A stretch of DNA of 64,000 nt from Tatumella ptyseos (GCF_030552895.1 NZ_CP130649.1:1116001-1180000), one strand, 5' to 3'; positions 13,417 through 24,854 are shown, numbered from the stretch's first letter. Notes: generated from the sequence alone by a model not told the origin. Translations and numbers: made by a program.

Positions 13417-14700
13417 ATGCAATCTTTGACTTTACAACCTATCTCCCACATTAGCGGGACAGTAAACCTTCCGGGTTCCAAGAGCGTTTCCAACCGTGCA
13501 CTCCTTCTGGCGGCAATGGCACAAGGCACCACACGGTTGACTAACTTACTGGACAGTGATGATATCCGCCATATGCTCAATGCATTAACCGCACTGGGGG
13601 TAGCGTATCAGCTTTCAGACGATCGTACCGTCTGTACTGTTACTGGAATTGGCGGGCCACTACAAAGCCGTGAATCACTAGAATTATTTTTGGGGAATGC
13701 CGGGACCGCTATCCGACCTCTCGCCGCAGCACTTTCTCTTGCCGAAAACGATATTGTATTAACCGGCGAGCCACGTATGAAAGAGCGGCCAATAGGGCAC
13801 TTAGTTGACTCGCTGCGTGAAGGCGGTGCAACCATTACTTACTTAGAAAATGAGCATTATCCACCTATCCGTCTACAGGGCGGCTTCAAGGGCGGTAATC
13901 TTAGCGTTGATGGTTCGGTATCTAGTCAGTTTTTAACCTCTCTCCTGATGGCGGCACCATTAACTCAAGGTGAAACGGTGATTACTATTAAGGGAGAGTT
14001 GGTTTCTAAGCCCTACATTGATATCACGCTCGATTTAATGGCGTCATTCGGCGTAACCGTTGAGAACCAAGATTACCAACGCTTTATCGTTCAAGGTCAA
14101 CAACAGTACCAAGCGCCGGGTGAGATTTTGGTAGAAGGTGATGCCTCTTCGGCGTCCTATTTTTTAGCCGCTGCTGCAATTCGTGGTGGAACAGTTAAAG
14201 TTACTGGTATTGGCCGTAACAGTGTGCAGGGCGATGTGAAGTTCGCCGAGGTGCTTGAGAAAATGGGCGCAACCGTCGAATGGGGTGATGACTTCATCGC
14301 TTGCACCGGCGCGCCCCTTAAGGCAGTGACGATGGATATGAACCATATCCCTGATGCGGCAATGACTATCGCCACAGCAGCACTCTTTGCGCAAGGCACT
14401 ACCACTATGACCAATATCTATAACTGGCGGGTCAAAGAGACTGATCGCTTGTTTGCGATGGCGACAGAACTGCGTAAAGTCGGCGCAGAAGTGATTGAAG
14501 GTGAGGATTACATCACTATCACTCCTCCGCAACAGTTACAGCATGCTGAAATTGAAACTTATAATGACCATCGAATGGCGATGTGCTTCTCATTAGTTGC
14601 ACTGTCCGATACGCCTGTGACGATTTTAGATCCTGGTTGCACCGCGAAAACATTCCCAGATTATTTTGACCGACTCAAGTCAATTAGCCAGTTTTCATAA
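13417..14700 (+). CDS. aroA: 3-phosphoshikimate 1-carboxyvinyltransferase (EPSP synthase)
   Basis: Adds enolpyruvate to shikimate-3-phosphate in the chorismate pathway. Class I enzyme with [15 protein letters not shown] near residue 20, [13 protein letters not shown] near residue 95, [11 protein letters not shown] and the C-terminal [10 protein letters not shown]. The glycine, threonine and proline linked to inhibitor sensitivity are intact; an isoleucine replaces the E. coli methionine in GTAMRPL. Starting at ATG 13417 gives 427 residues, exactly the E. coli length, with MQSLTLQPI matching MESLTLQPI. An in-frame ATG at 13405 would add four residues and cannot be excluded. Confidence 0.97.
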   Translation: MQSLTLQPISHISGTVNLPGSKSVSNRALLLAAMAQGTTRLTNLLDSDDIRHMLNALTALGVAYQLSDDRTVCTVTGIGGPLQSRESLELFLGNAGTAIRPLAAALSLAENDIVLTGEPRMKERPIGHLVDSLREGGATITYLENEHYPPIRLQGGFKGGNLSVDGSVSSQFLTSLLMAAPLTQGETVITIKGELVSKPYIDITLDLMASFGVTVENQDYQRFIVQGQQQYQAPGEILVEGDASSASYFLAAAAIRGGTVKVTGIGRNSVQGDVKFAEVLEKMGATVEWGDDFIACTGAPLKAVTMDMNHIPDAAMTIATAALFAQGTTTMTNIYNWRVKETDRLFAMATELRKVGAEVIEGEDYITITPPQQLQHAEIETYNDHRMAMCFSLVALSDTPVTILDPGCTAKTFPDYFDRLKSISQFS

Positions 14701-14707
14701 TTATTCA

Positions 14708-14734
14708 AGCGAGCGATTAAGCTCGCTTTTTTTT
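14708..14734 (+). terminator. Rho-independent terminator of serC-aroA
   Basis: AGCGAGC-GATTAA-GCTCGCT followed by a run of eight T, beginning 8 bases after the aroA stop. It separates the operon from the downstream binding-protein gene. Confidence 0.9.
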
Positions 14735-14757
14735 ACTTACAGGTGATGAGGTTAATG

Positions 14758-16377
14758 ATGCAACGTAAAATGCTCTCTATGTCAATTATGGCATTACTAG
14801 GATTAGGTTCGCTTACGATGGCCGAGGCTGCAGTTGTTCCGGCTGGAACGGTATTGGCTGACCAGCAACAGATTACGCGGGGAAATGGTTCCGATCCGGC
14901 TACGCTTGATCCGCAAATGGCTGAGAGTAATGAAGCGTTTAATATAATTCTTGATAGCTTTGCGGGAGTGGTCGCCTTAGATAGTCAAGGGAAAGTTCAT
15001 CCGGAGCTGGCGGAGAAGTGGGACAATCAAGATAATAAGGTGTGGACCTTCCATTTACGTCCAGGACTTACCTGGTCAAATGGTCAACCTATTACCGCTG
15101 AAGATCTGGTGTACAGCTGGCAGAGACTAGCGGATCCGAAAACCGCATCACCTTATCAATCTTATATCAGTGCAGTGCATTTACAGAATGCCGAGGCGGT
15201 GATGAGCGGTAAACTGCCCCCCACAGCTTTAGGTGTAAAAGCGATTGACCCACAGACTTTTCAAGTCACCCTTTCTCAGCCAGTTGCATGGTTTTTACAA
15301 GCTGCAGCCTCACCCAGTTTTTTTCCTGTTAACAAAAAGGTCGTCACCCAATTCGGTGACCAATGGACCCAGCCAGCCAATATTGTGGTCAGTGGTGCTT
15401 ACAAACCGAGTAAGTGGATAATAAACGAACGTTTCGTATCGGTGCGTAACACGCACTACTGGGACAACAAGGCAACGGTAATTAATCAAGTTACCTATCT
15501 GCCGATCGCGGAACCTTCCGCCACGTTGAACCGCTACCAAAGTGGTGAAATTGATATTACCGATACCATTCCTACCGTTAACTTTGCCCAAATCAAAAAG
15601 ACCATTCCTGAACAAATTAAACAAACGCCTCTGCTCGGTGTTTATGAATATTGGTTCAATATGAACAAGCCGCCATTCAACGACCAGCGTGTACGTATGG
15701 CACTTAACCTTGCAGTGGATAAATCAGTTATTACCGATAAGATTTTAGGGATGGGGCAAAAACCGGCTTGGACCCTGATGCCATTACAGATTGGTGGAGA
15801 AACTTATCAGCCTACTGAGATTGCAAAGTGGACACTCGCTCAGCGTATCGCGCAAGCGAAAAAACTTTTGGCGGAAGCAGGTTTTGGCCCAGATAAGCCA
15901 TTAAAAGCAGAGCTGCTTTACAACACCTCTCAAGATCACCTAAAAATCGCGATAGCGTTAAGCTCTATGTGGAAAAAGAATTTGGGCGCACAAATCACGA
16001 TGCGAAATCAGGAGTGGAAGACGCTGATCCAAACTCAGCATAGCGGGGATTTCCAACTTGTTCGCCAATCGTGGCTGGCGGATTACGATGCACCGCCGAC
16101 TTTCTTGAATAATTTTGTGACAGGAAATACACAGAACGATGGTAAATACAGTAATGCGGATTACGATAAGCTGGTGAATGCTGCGGCCGCAGAAGTTGAA
16201 CCGGAGAAAGCTAAGCAAGATTATCAACAAGCCTTAGATATCTTAAGTCATGATGTGCCCTCTATCCCGCTCTATTACTATGTTCAAAATATTTTAGTGA
16301 AACCTTGGGTGGGCGGTGTGTCAGTCAGCCGTTTAGGTTTTTATAAAACGCAGGACATGTATATTCGTAAGCACTAA
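14758..16377 (+). CDS. Orphan OppA/MppA-type oligopeptide-binding protein
   Basis: Periplasmic extracellular solute-binding protein of family 5, which captures peptides for an ABC importer. From ATG 14758 (GAGG six bases upstream) it has 539 residues. A Sec signal peptide ends near residue 24 (...TMAEA). Typical stretches are ATLDPQMAES, the HPELAEKWD region, FHLRPGLTWSNGQPI, the RVRMALNLAVDKS motif near 325, and a C-terminal YDKLVNAAA. No permease or ATPase genes accompany it, and it is framed by terminators on both sides, so it is monocistronic. It could serve an Opp system elsewhere, as E. coli MppA does. E. coli has ycaL here instead. OppA versus MppA cannot be settled by eye. Confidence 0.85.
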   Translation: MQRKMLSMSIMALLGLGSLTMAEAAVVPAGTVLADQQQITRGNGSDPATLDPQMAESNEAFNIILDSFAGVVALDSQGKVHPELAEKWDNQDNKVWTFHLRPGLTWSNGQPITAEDLVYSWQRLADPKTASPYQSYISAVHLQNAEAVMSGKLPPTALGVKAIDPQTFQVTLSQPVAWFLQAAASPSFFPVNKKVVTQFGDQWTQPANIVVSGAYKPSKWIINERFVSVRNTHYWDNKATVINQVTYLPIAEPSATLNRYQSGEIDITDTIPTVNFAQIKKTIPEQIKQTPLLGVYEYWFNMNKPPFNDQRVRMALNLAVDKSVITDKILGMGQKPAWTLMPLQIGGETYQPTEIAKWTLAQRIAQAKKLLAEAGFGPDKPLKAELLYNTSQDHLKIAIALSSMWKKNLGAQITMRNQEWKTLIQTQHSGDFQLVRQSWLADYDAPPTFLNNFVTGNTQNDGKYSNADYDKLVNAAAAEVEPEKAKQDYQQALDILSHDVPSIPLYYYVQNILVKPWVGGVSVSRLGFYKTQDMYIRKH

Positions 16378-16412
16378 CAAAAAAGGCCATGGTGGTTGTC
16401 ACCATGGCCTCT
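16378..16412. terminator. Bidirectional terminator after the binding-protein gene
   Basis: GGCCATGGTG-GTTGT-CACCATGGCC is a perfect 10-base-pair stem preceded by an A run, between two convergent genes. The T tail is weak on the plus side and better on the minus side. Confidence 0.8.
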
Positions 16413-16415
16413 CAA

Positions 16416-16607
16416 TTATTCCTTATCTTCGCCTATATAGCGCTCTTTCGCATCTTCAGCTTCTTGGCGAGTGCGATATTGGCTAATTAGCGTATCAGGA
16501 TAAGGGTGGTCAGCACGTAACTCATAGTGGCCGACTTTTTCCTCGCCTTGACCATCAGATACCTCAACAATCCAGGCTTTACGGGGATACGGGGGATGAC
16601 CTGCCAT
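16416..16607 (-). CDS. Small protein of unknown function, 63 residues
   Basis: I do not recognise this protein. The start at 16607 has a very good ribosome binding site, AGGAGG with six bases of spacing, so it is probably translated. The product is soluble and charged, with no signal peptide or membrane segment. A predicted beta part (WIVEVSDGQGEEKVGHYEL) precedes a helix with TRQEAEDAKERYI; this beta-then-helix layout is common among small single-domain proteins, but no function follows. It converges with the binding-protein gene and diverges from cmk. E. coli has no gene like it at this place as far as I recall. Confidence 0.7.
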   Translation of the reverse strand: MAGHPPYPRKAWIVEVSDGQGEEKVGHYELRADHPYPDTLISQYRTRQEAEDAKERYIGEDKE

Positions 16608-16774
16608 AACTCGCCTCCTAATAGCTTATCTCTATGATTATCGTTTGTTTTTCACAATCTTTAGTGTAGCCAAGCTTGGCTGTTGTGCAAGTTCCCTTGC
16701 TGCGAGAGGGTACTGTTTACCTTATGAATCAGGTATACTAGCGCGATTCATTGCCTAGCAGTAAGGAGTTAAGG

Positions 16775-17461
16775 ATGGCAAGCATTCCCGTCATTACCAT
16801 CGATGGTCCAAGTGGTGCAGGTAAAGGTACTTTAAGTAAAGCCTTGGCTGAAAAGTTATCTTGGCATCTGCTTGATTCAGGGGCGATATATCGCGTCTTG
16901 GCGTTAGCCGCGTTGCATCATCAGGTCGATATTACCGAAGAGGAAACCTTAGTTCCTTTAGCGGCACATCTTGATGTTAAATTTATTATAGAACAGCAGC
17001 GCAGCAAGGTTATTTTAGAAGGCGAAGAGGTGACTGCAGCAATCCGTACGCAAGAGGTCAGCAACACCGCGTCGAAAGTGGCGGCATTCCCTCGGGTAAG
17101 GGAAGCGTTGTTACGCAGACAACGTAATTTCCGTGAACTCCCAGGATTAATCGCTGATGGACGTGATATGGGAACCGTCGTTTTCCCCGATGCGCCTGTA
17201 AAAATTTTTCTGGATGCAAGCGCCCATGAGCGTGCAGAACGCCGCCGTCAGCAGTTGCAGCAAGCAGGTGTAGATGTTAACTTTGAGCGCCTTTTAGCCG
17301 AGACGGTTGAGCGAGACGATCGCGACCGTAATCGAGCCGTTGCACCCTTGGTTCCCGCTAATGATGCACTAGTTATTGATTCCACAGGAATTGATATAGA
17401 AAAAGTGACCGCAATGGCCCTTGAATTTATTCAAAAAAAATTGCCTAACTTCGGCGCATAA
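16775..17461 (+). CDS. cmk: Cytidylate kinase
   Basis: Phosphorylates CMP and dCMP with ATP, recycling nucleotides from RNA turnover. The P-loop GPSGAGKGT is at residues 11-19, followed by [16 protein letters not shown]. The nucleotide-binding and LID regions include [17 protein letters not shown] and [13 protein letters not shown]. The start at ATG 16775 has AAGGAG upstream and gives 228 residues, close to E. coli (227). A TATACT -10-like hexamer lies at 16734-16739 without an obvious -35. It precedes rpsA, the conserved cmk-rpsA pair, sharing transcription in E. coli. Confidence 0.96.
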   Translation: MASIPVITIDGPSGAGKGTLSKALAEKLSWHLLDSGAIYRVLALAALHHQVDITEEETLVPLAAHLDVKFIIEQQRSKVILEGEEVTAAIRTQEVSNTASKVAAFPRVREALLRRQRNFRELPGLIADGRDMGTVVFPDAPVKIFLDASAHERAERRRQQLQQAGVDVNFERLLAETVERDDRDRNRAVAPLVPANDALVIDSTGIDIEKVTAMALEFIQKKLPNFGA

Positions 17462-17582
17462 TTGTGCTAAAATAAAAAGAATGCTGTAGCTTCATTCCAT
17501 GGACGGTGTGAAGAATGTTAAACAACCCCTTTAGACATGAAGTCTATTGGACGTTAAATTGAAGAATCCTAAGATTATCAAT
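17462..17582 (+). promoter_or_regulatory. rpsA leader without a canonical Shine-Dalgarno
   Basis: The 121 bases before rpsA end in AAGATTATCAAT-ATG, with no strong Shine-Dalgarno. The leader can form small hairpins such as TAGAC-ATGAA-GTCTA at 17532-17546. In E. coli the rpsA leader likewise lacks a good ribosome binding site and folds into hairpins used for efficient initiation and S1 autoregulation. The same arrangement is inferred here. Confidence 0.55.
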
Positions 17583-19259
17583 ATGACTGAATCTTTTGCT
17601 CAACTCTTTGAAGAGTCCCTGAAAGAAATCGAAACCCGTCCGGGTTCCATCGTTCGTGGCGTGGTTGTCTCTATCGACAAAGACGTCGTTCTAGTTGATG
17701 CGGGCCTGAAATCTGAATCTGCAATTCCTGCAGAGCAGTTCAAAAACGCAGCTGGCGAACTGGAAATCCAGGTAGGCGACGAAGTTGACGTTGCGCTGGA
17801 CGCAGTAGAAGACGGCTTCGGTGAAACCCTGCTGTCCCGTGAGAAAGCTAAGCGTCACGAAGCTTGGATCACGCTGGAAAAAGCTTACGAAGATGCTGAA
17901 ACTGTTACCGGTGTTATCAACGGCAAAGTCAAGGGCGGCTTCACTGTTGAGCTAAACGGTATCCGTGCGTTCCTACCAGGTTCACTGGTTGATGTTCGTC
18001 CGGTTCGCGACACTCTGCACCTTGAAGGCAAAGAGTTAGAATTTAAAGTCATCAAACTGGATCAGAAGCGTAACAACGTCGTGGTTTCTCGCCGCGCGGT
18101 GATCGAGTCTGAGAACAGTGCAGAACGTGATCAATTGCTGGAAAACCTGCAAGAAGGCATGGAAGTTAAAGGTATCGTTAAGAACCTGACTGACTACGGT
18201 GCATTCGTTGATCTGGGCGGTGTTGACGGCCTGCTGCACATCACTGATATGGCTTGGAAGCGCGTTAAGCACCCAAGCGAGATCGTGAATGTTGGTGACG
18301 AAATCAATGTTAAAGTCCTGAAATTCGACCGTGAGCGTACTCGCGTATCATTAGGTCTGAAACAACTGGGCGAAGATCCATGGGTTGCTATCGCTAAGCG
18401 TTACCCAGAAAGCACTAAGCTGACAGGTCGTGTAACTAACCTGACTGATTACGGCTGCTTCGTAGAAATCGAAGAAGGCGTTGAAGGTCTGGTACACGTT
18501 TCTGAAATGGATTGGACCAACAAAAACATCCACCCATCTAAAGTTGTTAACGTAGGTGATGTGGTTGAAGTAATGGTTCTTGACATTGATGAAGAGCGTC
18601 GTCGTATCTCCTTGGGTCTGAAGCAATGCAAATCTAACCCATGGCAGCACTTCGCAGAAACTCACAACAAAGGCGATCGCGTTGAAGGTAAAATCAAGTC
18701 AATCACTGACTTCGGTATCTTCATCGGTCTTGACGGTGGAATCGATGGTCTGGTTCACCTGTCTGACATTTCTTGGAACGCAACTGGCGAAGAAGCCGTT
18801 CGTGAATACAAGAAAGGCGACGAAATTGCTGCAGTAGTTCTGCAAGTTGATGCTGAGCGTGAGCGTATCTCTTTAGGCGTGAAACAACTGGCTGAAGATC
18901 CATTCAACAACTACGTTGCGCTGAACAAAAAAGGCGTTATCGTTAACGGTAAAGTGACTGCAGTCGACGCTAAAGGCGCAACTGTTGAACTGGCCGACGG
19001 TGTTGAAGGTTACTTACGTGCTTCAGAAGCTTCACGTGACCGCGTTGAAGATGCAACTCTGGTTCTGAATGTTGGTGATGACGTTGAAGCGAAATTCACC
19101 GGTGTTGACCGTAAAAACCGTGTTGTAACGCTGTCTGTACGTGCTAAAGACGAAGCTGATGAGAAAGATGCTGTTGCTGCTGTGAACAACAAGCAACAAG
19201 ATGAAGGCAACTTCTCTAACGCAATGGCTGAAGCATTCAAAGCAGCTAAAGGCGAGTAA
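17583..19259 (+). CDS. rpsA: 30S ribosomal protein S1
   Basis: Large RNA-binding ribosomal protein that unfolds and holds mRNA for initiation. From ATG 17583 ([13 protein letters not shown]) it has 558 residues (E. coli 557). It contains six S1 OB-fold repeats, the central ones marked by recurring [16 protein letters not shown] and VHxSDxxW stretches; the first two bind the ribosome. Codon use is strongly biased toward preferred codons, fitting high expression. It lies between cmk and ihfB, as in E. coli, and is followed by two consecutive hairpins. Confidence 0.98.
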   Translation: MTESFAQLFEESLKEIETRPGSIVRGVVVSIDKDVVLVDAGLKSESAIPAEQFKNAAGELEIQVGDEVDVALDAVEDGFGETLLSREKAKRHEAWITLEKAYEDAETVTGVINGKVKGGFTVELNGIRAFLPGSLVDVRPVRDTLHLEGKELEFKVIKLDQKRNNVVVSRRAVIESENSAERDQLLENLQEGMEVKGIVKNLTDYGAFVDLGGVDGLLHITDMAWKRVKHPSEIVNVGDEINVKVLKFDRERTRVSLGLKQLGEDPWVAIAKRYPESTKLTGRVTNLTDYGCFVEIEEGVEGLVHVSEMDWTNKNIHPSKVVNVGDVVEVMVLDIDEERRRISLGLKQCKSNPWQHFAETHNKGDRVEGKIKSITDFGIFIGLDGGIDGLVHLSDISWNATGEEAVREYKKGDEIAAVVLQVDAERERISLGVKQLAEDPFNNYVALNKKGVIVNGKVTAVDAKGATVELADGVEGYLRASEASRDRVEDATLVLNVGDDVEAKFTGVDRKNRVVTLSVRAKDEADEKDAVAAVNNKQQDEGNFSNAMAEAFKAAKGE

Positions 19260-19268
19260 TTGCCGACC

Positions 19269-19325
19269 GAGGGATGGTGACATCCCTCCAACTAGCCAAG
19301 AGTGTTATCACTCTTGGCTTTTTTT
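19269..19325 (+). terminator. Tandem hairpins ending the rpsA transcript
   Basis: Two stems follow rpsA. GAGGGATG-GTGA-CATCCCTC covers 19269-19288. GCCAAGAGTG-TTAT-CACTCTTGGC covers 19295-19318 and is followed by seven T. The second is a strong rho-independent terminator; the first may protect the 3' end. Confidence 0.88.
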
Positions 19326-19363
19326 AAAACTGTCTTTCTTTACAGGATATTCCCGGAGGATTA

Positions 19364-19648
19364 ATGACTAAATCTGAACTGATTGAACGCCTCGCAGCCC
19401 AGCAGACTCAAATTCCTGCAAAAGCTGTTGAAGATGCTGTTAAAGAGATGCTGGAATATATGGCTTCTACCCTAGCACAGGGAGATCGTATCGAAATTCG
19501 CGGTTTTGGTAGTTTCTCTTTGCACTATCGCGCCCCGCGTGTTGGTCGAAACCCTAAGACAGGTGAAAAAGTTGAGTTGGAAGGCAAGTATGTTCCACAC
19601 TTCAAACCTGGTAAAGAGCTTCGGGATAGAGCTAATCTTCCAAGCTAA
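19364..19648 (+). CDS. ihfB: Integration host factor subunit beta
   Basis: Beta subunit of the IHF heterodimer, which bends DNA sharply in nucleoid organisation, replication, recombination and transcription. It has 94 residues as in E. coli and almost the same sequence. The HU/IHF beta arm carries [11 protein letters not shown], where the proline near residue 64 intercalates into DNA. ATG 19364 follows a clear GGAGG. It is bounded by the rpsA terminator and its own terminator. Confidence 0.98.
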   Translation: MTKSELIERLAAQQTQIPAKAVEDAVKEMLEYMASTLAQGDRIEIRGFGSFSLHYRAPRVGRNPKTGEKVELEGKYVPHFKPGKELRDRANLPS

Positions 19649-19667
19649 AAGCGGTTTTAAAAAAAAG

Positions 19668-19692
19668 ACGATATCGTAAGATATCGTTTTTT
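19668..19692 (+). terminator. Rho-independent terminator of ihfB
   Basis: ACGATATC-GTAA-GATATCGT followed by a T run and preceded by an A run, 20 bases after the ihfB stop. Confidence 0.88.
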
Positions 19693-19829
19693 ATCTCTAC
19701 TCATTTCACAAATTCACCCATTTTCAGCGCACAGCGCTAAACACTTCTAGATTCCCTTCACAACAAAATTCGTGGCATATTTCGATTAACGCTTAGCAGT
19801 GTAATCTGCCAATTTTAGGCGGAAATTTC

Positions 19830-22079
19830 ATGCAATTAGTCGTCTATGCACAACTGTTTATAATAGCTTGTCTGCCCTTGATATTCATGGCGGAGTTACT
19901 CGATATACCGCTTGTATTAGGGATAGCATTTATTGGCGTGTTACTGGCAAGACACCGAGCGCCTTATTGGCACTATATCGGCATTACCTTACTTTTTTTT
20001 GTCTATAGCCATGGGGTTGCCCTATCAATGGTGTCAAAAATTAACGCATTGAGTGAAAGACCCGTTATAGCCGAAGTAGTGATCACCGAACATCAAAGCT
20101 TAACGGGGAGAGTAAAACTCAGTCTACTTAAGGTCGATGGAGTGAGGCAATTTCCTCCTAATTCTGCGTGGGTTAACCAAAATCTCGAGGGTGACATCTG
20201 TATGGGCCAACGTTGGAAAATGAAGCTAGTTTTACGGCCGGTACACAGTTTGCTGAACGAAGGTGGATACGATAGCCAGCGAAATGCACTGGCCAAAGCG
20301 ACACCTTTTACGGCAAAAATACTCAATCAACAGCTGATTAGTGATAAATGTTCTCTCCGCCATCACTTAGAAAGGCTTTTTATAGGACAGAGTGCAGGCT
20401 CACCCTGGCAAGGGATATCTAGGGCCTTAGTTTTTGGTTTACGCGATCAAATCCCTGCTGAAATCAATCAACGCTTTCGTGAGACTGGCATTGGTCATTT
20501 AATGGCAATATCCGGTATGCACATTGGCTTAATTTATCTTTTAGCTCGCCGAGGGATAACATTACTGCTAACCCTATTACCCTTGAGAGTAACGCAAAGT
20601 CACTTGGCAGAAAGTGGGGGATGGCTAGCTAGCGCGTTGTATTGTTTCATTTCAGGGGCACAGCCATCCGCACTACGCGCTATGCTGGCCTTAACGTTTT
20701 GGTTACTAATAAAAAGATACTCGCTCAATCTTTCCAGTTTCCACATTTTATTATTATGTGTCGCGGGATTACTCGCGATTGATCCAATAATGATTCTGTC
20801 CGATAGCCTATGGCTGTCGGCATTGGCAGTCTTTTCATTGTTGCTCTGGTATAGAGTGTTTCCACTCCCTCCTGCTTACCGTTACCGGAAAAGATTTGGA
20901 TTATTACGACTGCTGCATTTGCAATTAGGGATGATGCTTTTATTACTCCCCGTTCAAATTTTTTTCTTCCATGGTATGAGCCTCACCGCATTGACGGCAA
21001 ATATCATCGCGATACCTATTGTTAGTTTGACGATATTGCCCCTTTCTTTTTTATTTTTGATCCCTCTTCCTAACAGTATTAATGAGGGATTAATTTTTAT
21101 GCACGATACGCTTTACTCGGTATTATTCTACCTGCTAGCACCACACGAATCAGGATGGCGTTATTTCCCTGATACGCCCTTGATAGCCCTCGGCGTATGG
21201 GGTGCGCTACTCCTTTGGCGGATAAAGCTATGGCGGTATTATCCTTTAAGCATCAGCGCTCTTGTTTTAAGTGTTGCCAGTGGGCGATTAGCTTCACTAG
21301 AAATCTTATGGCGTGTGGATATGCTCGATGTTGGGCATGGGTTAGCGGTAGTTATCAGCCAGCAGGGTGAAGGCATTATTTATGATACCGGTAATCGTTG
21401 GCTCACCAGTGATGCAGGGGAGAGAATTATCGTTCCTTGGCTAATTGACCAACAGATTACGCCCATCTCAGCCATTATCAGTCATCGGCACAGCGATCAT
21501 GCTGGAGGTTTAGACAGTATCAAAAAAGTGTGGCCAGACCTTTTAGTCAGAACAACCTATCCTTATCCAGGTCGATCAACGTGTCAACGAGGTGAAAACT
21601 GGCAGTGGCGACGCTTAACCCTGCGTATACTATGGCCAGAGAATGACTTAACGGCGGGGCAAAATAACGATTCCTGCGTACTATTGATCAGTGACGGTCA
21701 ATATCATCTGCTATTAACGGGAGATATTGAGAAAGATGCAGAACAGAGATTAGTCACTGCTGAGAAGGGAGGCTTCGCCGTAACCTGGTTACAAGTTCCG
21801 CATCATGGTAGCCGAACCTCTTCTAGTGCTTTACTTCTGAGGAAATTTCCTCCGCAGATGGCTCTAGCCTCGGTGGCGAGATATAACGCGTGGCGATTAC
21901 CGTCCAAAGCTGTAGTGCAACGCTATCAACATCAAGGTATAAAGTGGCTGGATACAGCGCAGTCTGGGCAAATATCACTGAGAGTGAAAACGAACGGCTT
22001 TGAGGTTTTACAATTTCGTGACCAAATTTCCCCTCGATGGTACCATCAATGGTTTGGTGTAAAACCTGATTACAGGTAA
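19830..22079 (+). CDS. comEC: ComEC family DNA-uptake channel protein
   Basis: Polytopic inner-membrane protein of the ComEC/Rec2 family, which moves single-stranded DNA into the cytoplasm during natural transformation (E. coli YcaI). It has 749 residues (E. coli 754). Membrane segments occur at the N-terminus and through the competence domain (about 190-500), with [17 protein letters not shown] as signature. The C-terminal metallo-beta-lactamase-like domain starts near 510 and holds [11 protein letters not shown] near residue 551. The reading frame is intact. A competence regulator, sxy, lies elsewhere in this window. Confidence 0.93.
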   Translation: MQLVVYAQLFIIACLPLIFMAELLDIPLVLGIAFIGVLLARHRAPYWHYIGITLLFFVYSHGVALSMVSKINALSERPVIAEVVITEHQSLTGRVKLSLLKVDGVRQFPPNSAWVNQNLEGDICMGQRWKMKLVLRPVHSLLNEGGYDSQRNALAKATPFTAKILNQQLISDKCSLRHHLERLFIGQSAGSPWQGISRALVFGLRDQIPAEINQRFRETGIGHLMAISGMHIGLIYLLARRGITLLLTLLPLRVTQSHLAESGGWLASALYCFISGAQPSALRAMLALTFWLLIKRYSLNLSSFHILLLCVAGLLAIDPIMILSDSLWLSALAVFSLLLWYRVFPLPPAYRYRKRFGLLRLLHLQLGMMLLLLPVQIFFFHGMSLTALTANIIAIPIVSLTILPLSFLFLIPLPNSINEGLIFMHDTLYSVLFYLLAPHESGWRYFPDTPLIALGVWGALLLWRIKLWRYYPLSISALVLSVASGRLASLEILWRVDMLDVGHGLAVVISQQGEGIIYDTGNRWLTSDAGERIIVPWLIDQQITPISAIISHRHSDHAGGLDSIKKVWPDLLVRTTYPYPGRSTCQRGENWQWRRLTLRILWPENDLTAGQNNDSCVLLISDGQYHLLLTGDIEKDAEQRLVTAEKGGFAVTWLQVPHHGSRTSSSALLLRKFPPQMALASVARYNAWRLPSKAVVQRYQHQGIKWLDTAQSGQISLRVKTNGFEVLQFRDQISPRWYHQWFGVKPDYR

Positions 22080-22113
22080 ACTACCCGTCGATGTTAAAAA
22101 ACGTGAAGAAATA

Positions 22114-23862
22114 ATGCACTTAGACAAAGATCTCTCAACGTGGCAGACGTTTCGTCGTCTCTGGCCAATGATAGCCCCCCATAAAGCAGGATTATTTATT
22201 GCTGCGGTCGCCCTCATTATTAATGCGGCAGGGGATACTTTGATGTTATCGCTGCTCAAACCCCTGCTTGACGATGGGTTTGGGAAAGCGGATAAGTCAG
22301 TGTTACTGTGGATGCCCTTAGCGGTGATCGGCCTGATGTTAATTCGCGGCGTCACCAGTTATGCCTCCAGCTATTGTATCTCATGGGTATCTGGTAATGT
22401 GGTGATGCGTATGCGTCGCACCTTATTTGCTCATATGATGGGTATGCCAGTCTCCTTTTTTGATCAGCAATCGACAGGCACTCTGCTTTCGAGAATAACC
22501 TACGACTCTGAGCAAGTTGCTTCGTCATCTTCTAGTGTGCTGGTCACCGTAGTAAGAGAAGGTGCTTCGATCATCGGCTTGTTCATCATGATGTTTTATT
22601 ATAGCTGGCAACTCTCATTGATATTGATTTTGCTAGCGCCGATTGTTTCCTTCACTATTCGCCTCGTTTCCAAGCGTTTTCGTAATATTAGTAAATCCAT
22701 GCAAAACACCATGGGTGAAGTGACGACCAGCGCTGAACAAATGCTCAAGGGCCATAAAGAAGTACTTATTTTTGGTGGTCAGGAGATCGAGTCACAACGC
22801 TTTGCAGCGGTCAGTAACCGTATGCGTCAACAGGGGATGAAATTAGTTAGCGCCTCATCCATTTCTGATCCAATCATCCAGTTGATAGCTTCTTTAGCGC
22901 TTGCCTTCATCCTTTATGCTGCAAGTTTCCCTGCAGTAATGGATACCTTAACGGCAGGAACCATCACCGTCGTCTTCTCTTCAATGATTGCCTTAATGCG
23001 CCCGCTGAAGTCATTAACAAACGTTAACGCACAGTTTCAACGTGGTATGGCAGCATGCCAGACATTATTTAGCATTCTCGATTCGGAACAGGAAGTGGAT
23101 AACGGTCAGCGCACGATAGCACGAGCGCATGGTGATATTGAATTCCGTAACGTGACTTTTACTTATCCTGGACGTGAAATCCCGGCGTTAAAAAATATCA
23201 ATTTGACTCTGCCTGCTGGGAAAACAGTTGCTTTAGTGGGGCGTTCAGGTTCAGGGAAATCGACGTTAGCCAGTTTGTTAACCCGCTTCTATGATATTCA
23301 ATCGGGTCAGATACTGTTGGATGGTCACGAAATTACCGACTATAAACTTCAGTCTCTGCGTAATCAGGTAGGGTTAGTTTCACAGAATGTTCATCTATTC
23401 AATGATACTGTCGCCAATAATATTGCCTATGCGCGCTCCGAACAATATAGCCGTGAAGATATTGAAAAAGCAGCTAAGATGGCGCACGCCATGGACTTTA
23501 TCTCGCGTATGGATAATGGTCTGGACACGGTGATTGGGGAGAACGGGGTACTACTCTCTGGCGGTCAACGTCAGCGTATCGCTATCGCCCGTGCACTACT
23601 TCGTGACAGCCCAATATTAATCTTAGACGAAGCGACTTCAGCTTTGGATACTGAATCAGAACGCGCTATTCAATCGGCATTAGATGAATTACAACGTGAT
23701 CGTACTTCTCTGGTTATTGCGCACCGCTTATCGACGATTGAAAAGGCCGATATGATCGTTGTTGTCGAAGACGGTCAAATCATCGAGCGTGGCACGCACC
23801 AAGAGCTTATCGCTCAAGCGGGCGCGTATGCGCAACTGCACCGTATTCAGTTCGGTCAATGA
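22114..23862 (+). CDS. msbA: Lipid A export ATP-binding/permease protein MsbA
   Basis: Homodimeric ABC exporter that flips core-lipid A across the inner membrane. It has 582 residues, the E. coli length. Six membrane helices fill residues 20-320. The nucleotide-binding domain has Walker [10 protein letters not shown] at about 376-384, signature [13 protein letters not shown] near 481 and Walker [13 protein letters not shown] near 500, followed by the H-loop in IAHRLST. Its last four bases overlap lpxK (ATGA), showing translational coupling of two lipid A genes. Confidence 0.98.
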   Translation: MHLDKDLSTWQTFRRLWPMIAPHKAGLFIAAVALIINAAGDTLMLSLLKPLLDDGFGKADKSVLLWMPLAVIGLMLIRGVTSYASSYCISWVSGNVVMRMRRTLFAHMMGMPVSFFDQQSTGTLLSRITYDSEQVASSSSSVLVTVVREGASIIGLFIMMFYYSWQLSLILILLAPIVSFTIRLVSKRFRNISKSMQNTMGEVTTSAEQMLKGHKEVLIFGGQEIESQRFAAVSNRMRQQGMKLVSASSISDPIIQLIASLALAFILYAASFPAVMDTLTAGTITVVFSSMIALMRPLKSLTNVNAQFQRGMAACQTLFSILDSEQEVDNGQRTIARAHGDIEFRNVTFTYPGREIPALKNINLTLPAGKTVALVGRSGSGKSTLASLLTRFYDIQSGQILLDGHEITDYKLQSLRNQVGLVSQNVHLFNDTVANNIAYARSEQYSREDIEKAAKMAHAMDFISRMDNGLDTVIGENGVLLSGGQRQRIAIARALLRDSPILILDEATSALDTESERAIQSALDELQRDRTSLVIAHRLSTIEKADMIVVVEDGQIIERGTHQELIAQAGAYAQLHRIQFGQ

Positions 23863-24854
23863 TTGAGCGCTTATGGAGTGGCCAATCGCCCATATGGCGG
23901 CTACTTTTGCCGCTATCTTGGCTCTATGGCCTTATCACAGCGGGTATCCGTTTAGCCTATCGTTGTGGACTTAAGAAAAGCTGGAAAGCGCCGATTCCAG
24001 TTGTTGTGGTTGGTAACCTCACCGCAGGGGGTAATGGTAAAACCCCTGTCGTCATTTGGTTGGTTGAACAATTACAACTGCGCGGCCTTAACCCTGCGGT
24101 CGTTTCTCGCGGTTATGGTGGGAAAGCGCCGCATTATCCTTTACTCCTCGATACTCAGACACCCGCCGCTCAAGCGGGTGATGAGCCGGTACTGATTTAT
24201 CAACGAACGGGTGCTCCTGTGGCAGTTTCTCCGCAACGCAGCGAGGCGATTCAAGCGTTGATGCGGGTACATAAAAATATATCAGTCATTATTACGGATG
24301 ATGGATTGCAGCATTACGCTTTACAGCGCGATATTGAGATTGTGGTGATAGATGGCGAACGGCGTTTTGGTAATGGCTGGTGGCTTCCTGCAGGACCAAT
24401 GCGTGAGCGCGCTTCACGTTTAGCCAGTGTTGACGCGATAATTACTAACGGCGGTAAAGCGCATGGGGGGGAGATCCCAATGCGTCTGGTACCGCGCCAG
24501 TGGATTAATTTGGCCACGGGTCAGTCACTCCCCTTAACTGCGTTAGTTGATAAACCCACAGTGGCCTTCGCCGGGATTGGTTATCCGCCGCGTTTCTTCT
24601 CAACATTGCATGCTCAAGGAATCTATCCACAGCAAGAATATGCTTTTGACGATCATCAGACTTACCGCGTTGAAGATATCGCTGCATTAGCGAGCGATGA
24701 TCAGGCCGTTCTGATGACGGAGAAGGATGCGGTAAAATGTCGCTCTTTTGCGTTAGACAGTTGGTGGTATCTACCCGTGGAAGCGCAATTACCACAAGCT
24801 GACGCAGACCTACTACTGAACAAAATACTGGCATTACTACCGACTGCCCATTAA
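23859..24854 (+). CDS. lpxK: Tetraacyldisaccharide 4'-kinase
   Basis: Inner-membrane kinase that adds the 4' phosphate to the lipid A precursor, the sixth step of the Raetz pathway. It has 331 residues (E. coli 328). An N-terminal membrane helix (residues 15-35) precedes the P-loop [12 protein letters not shown] ending at 62. [11 protein letters not shown] near residue 145 is a family hallmark. It overlaps msbA by four bases. In E. coli ycaQ follows; here ycaR comes directly after. Confidence 0.97.
   Translation: MIERLWSGQSPIWRLLLPLSWLYGLITAGIRLAYRCGLKKSWKAPIPVVVVGNLTAGGNGKTPVVIWLVEQLQLRGLNPAVVSRGYGGKAPHYPLLLDTQTPAAQAGDEPVLIYQRTGAPVAVSPQRSEAIQALMRVHKNISVIITDDGLQHYALQRDIEIVVIDGERRFGNGWWLPAGPMRERASRLASVDAIITNGGKAHGGEIPMRLVPRQWINLATGQSLPLTALVDKPTVAFAGIGYPPRFFSTLHAQGIYPQQEYAFDDHQTYRVEDIAALASDDQAVLMTEKDAVKCRSFALDSWWYLPVEAQLPQADADLLLNKILALLPTAH

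Noticed and set aside
14164..14532. 122-codon open frame antisense to aroA
   Set aside because: It lies wholly inside a conserved gene, has no ribosome binding site or recognisable product, and mirrors aroA codon structure. Other long antisense frames in ftsK, pepN and mukB were rejected for the same reason.
19830..22079. comEC and sxy as evidence of a new competence system
   Set aside because: Both are ordinary members of the conserved enterobacterial gene order, and no uptake pilus genes are in the window.
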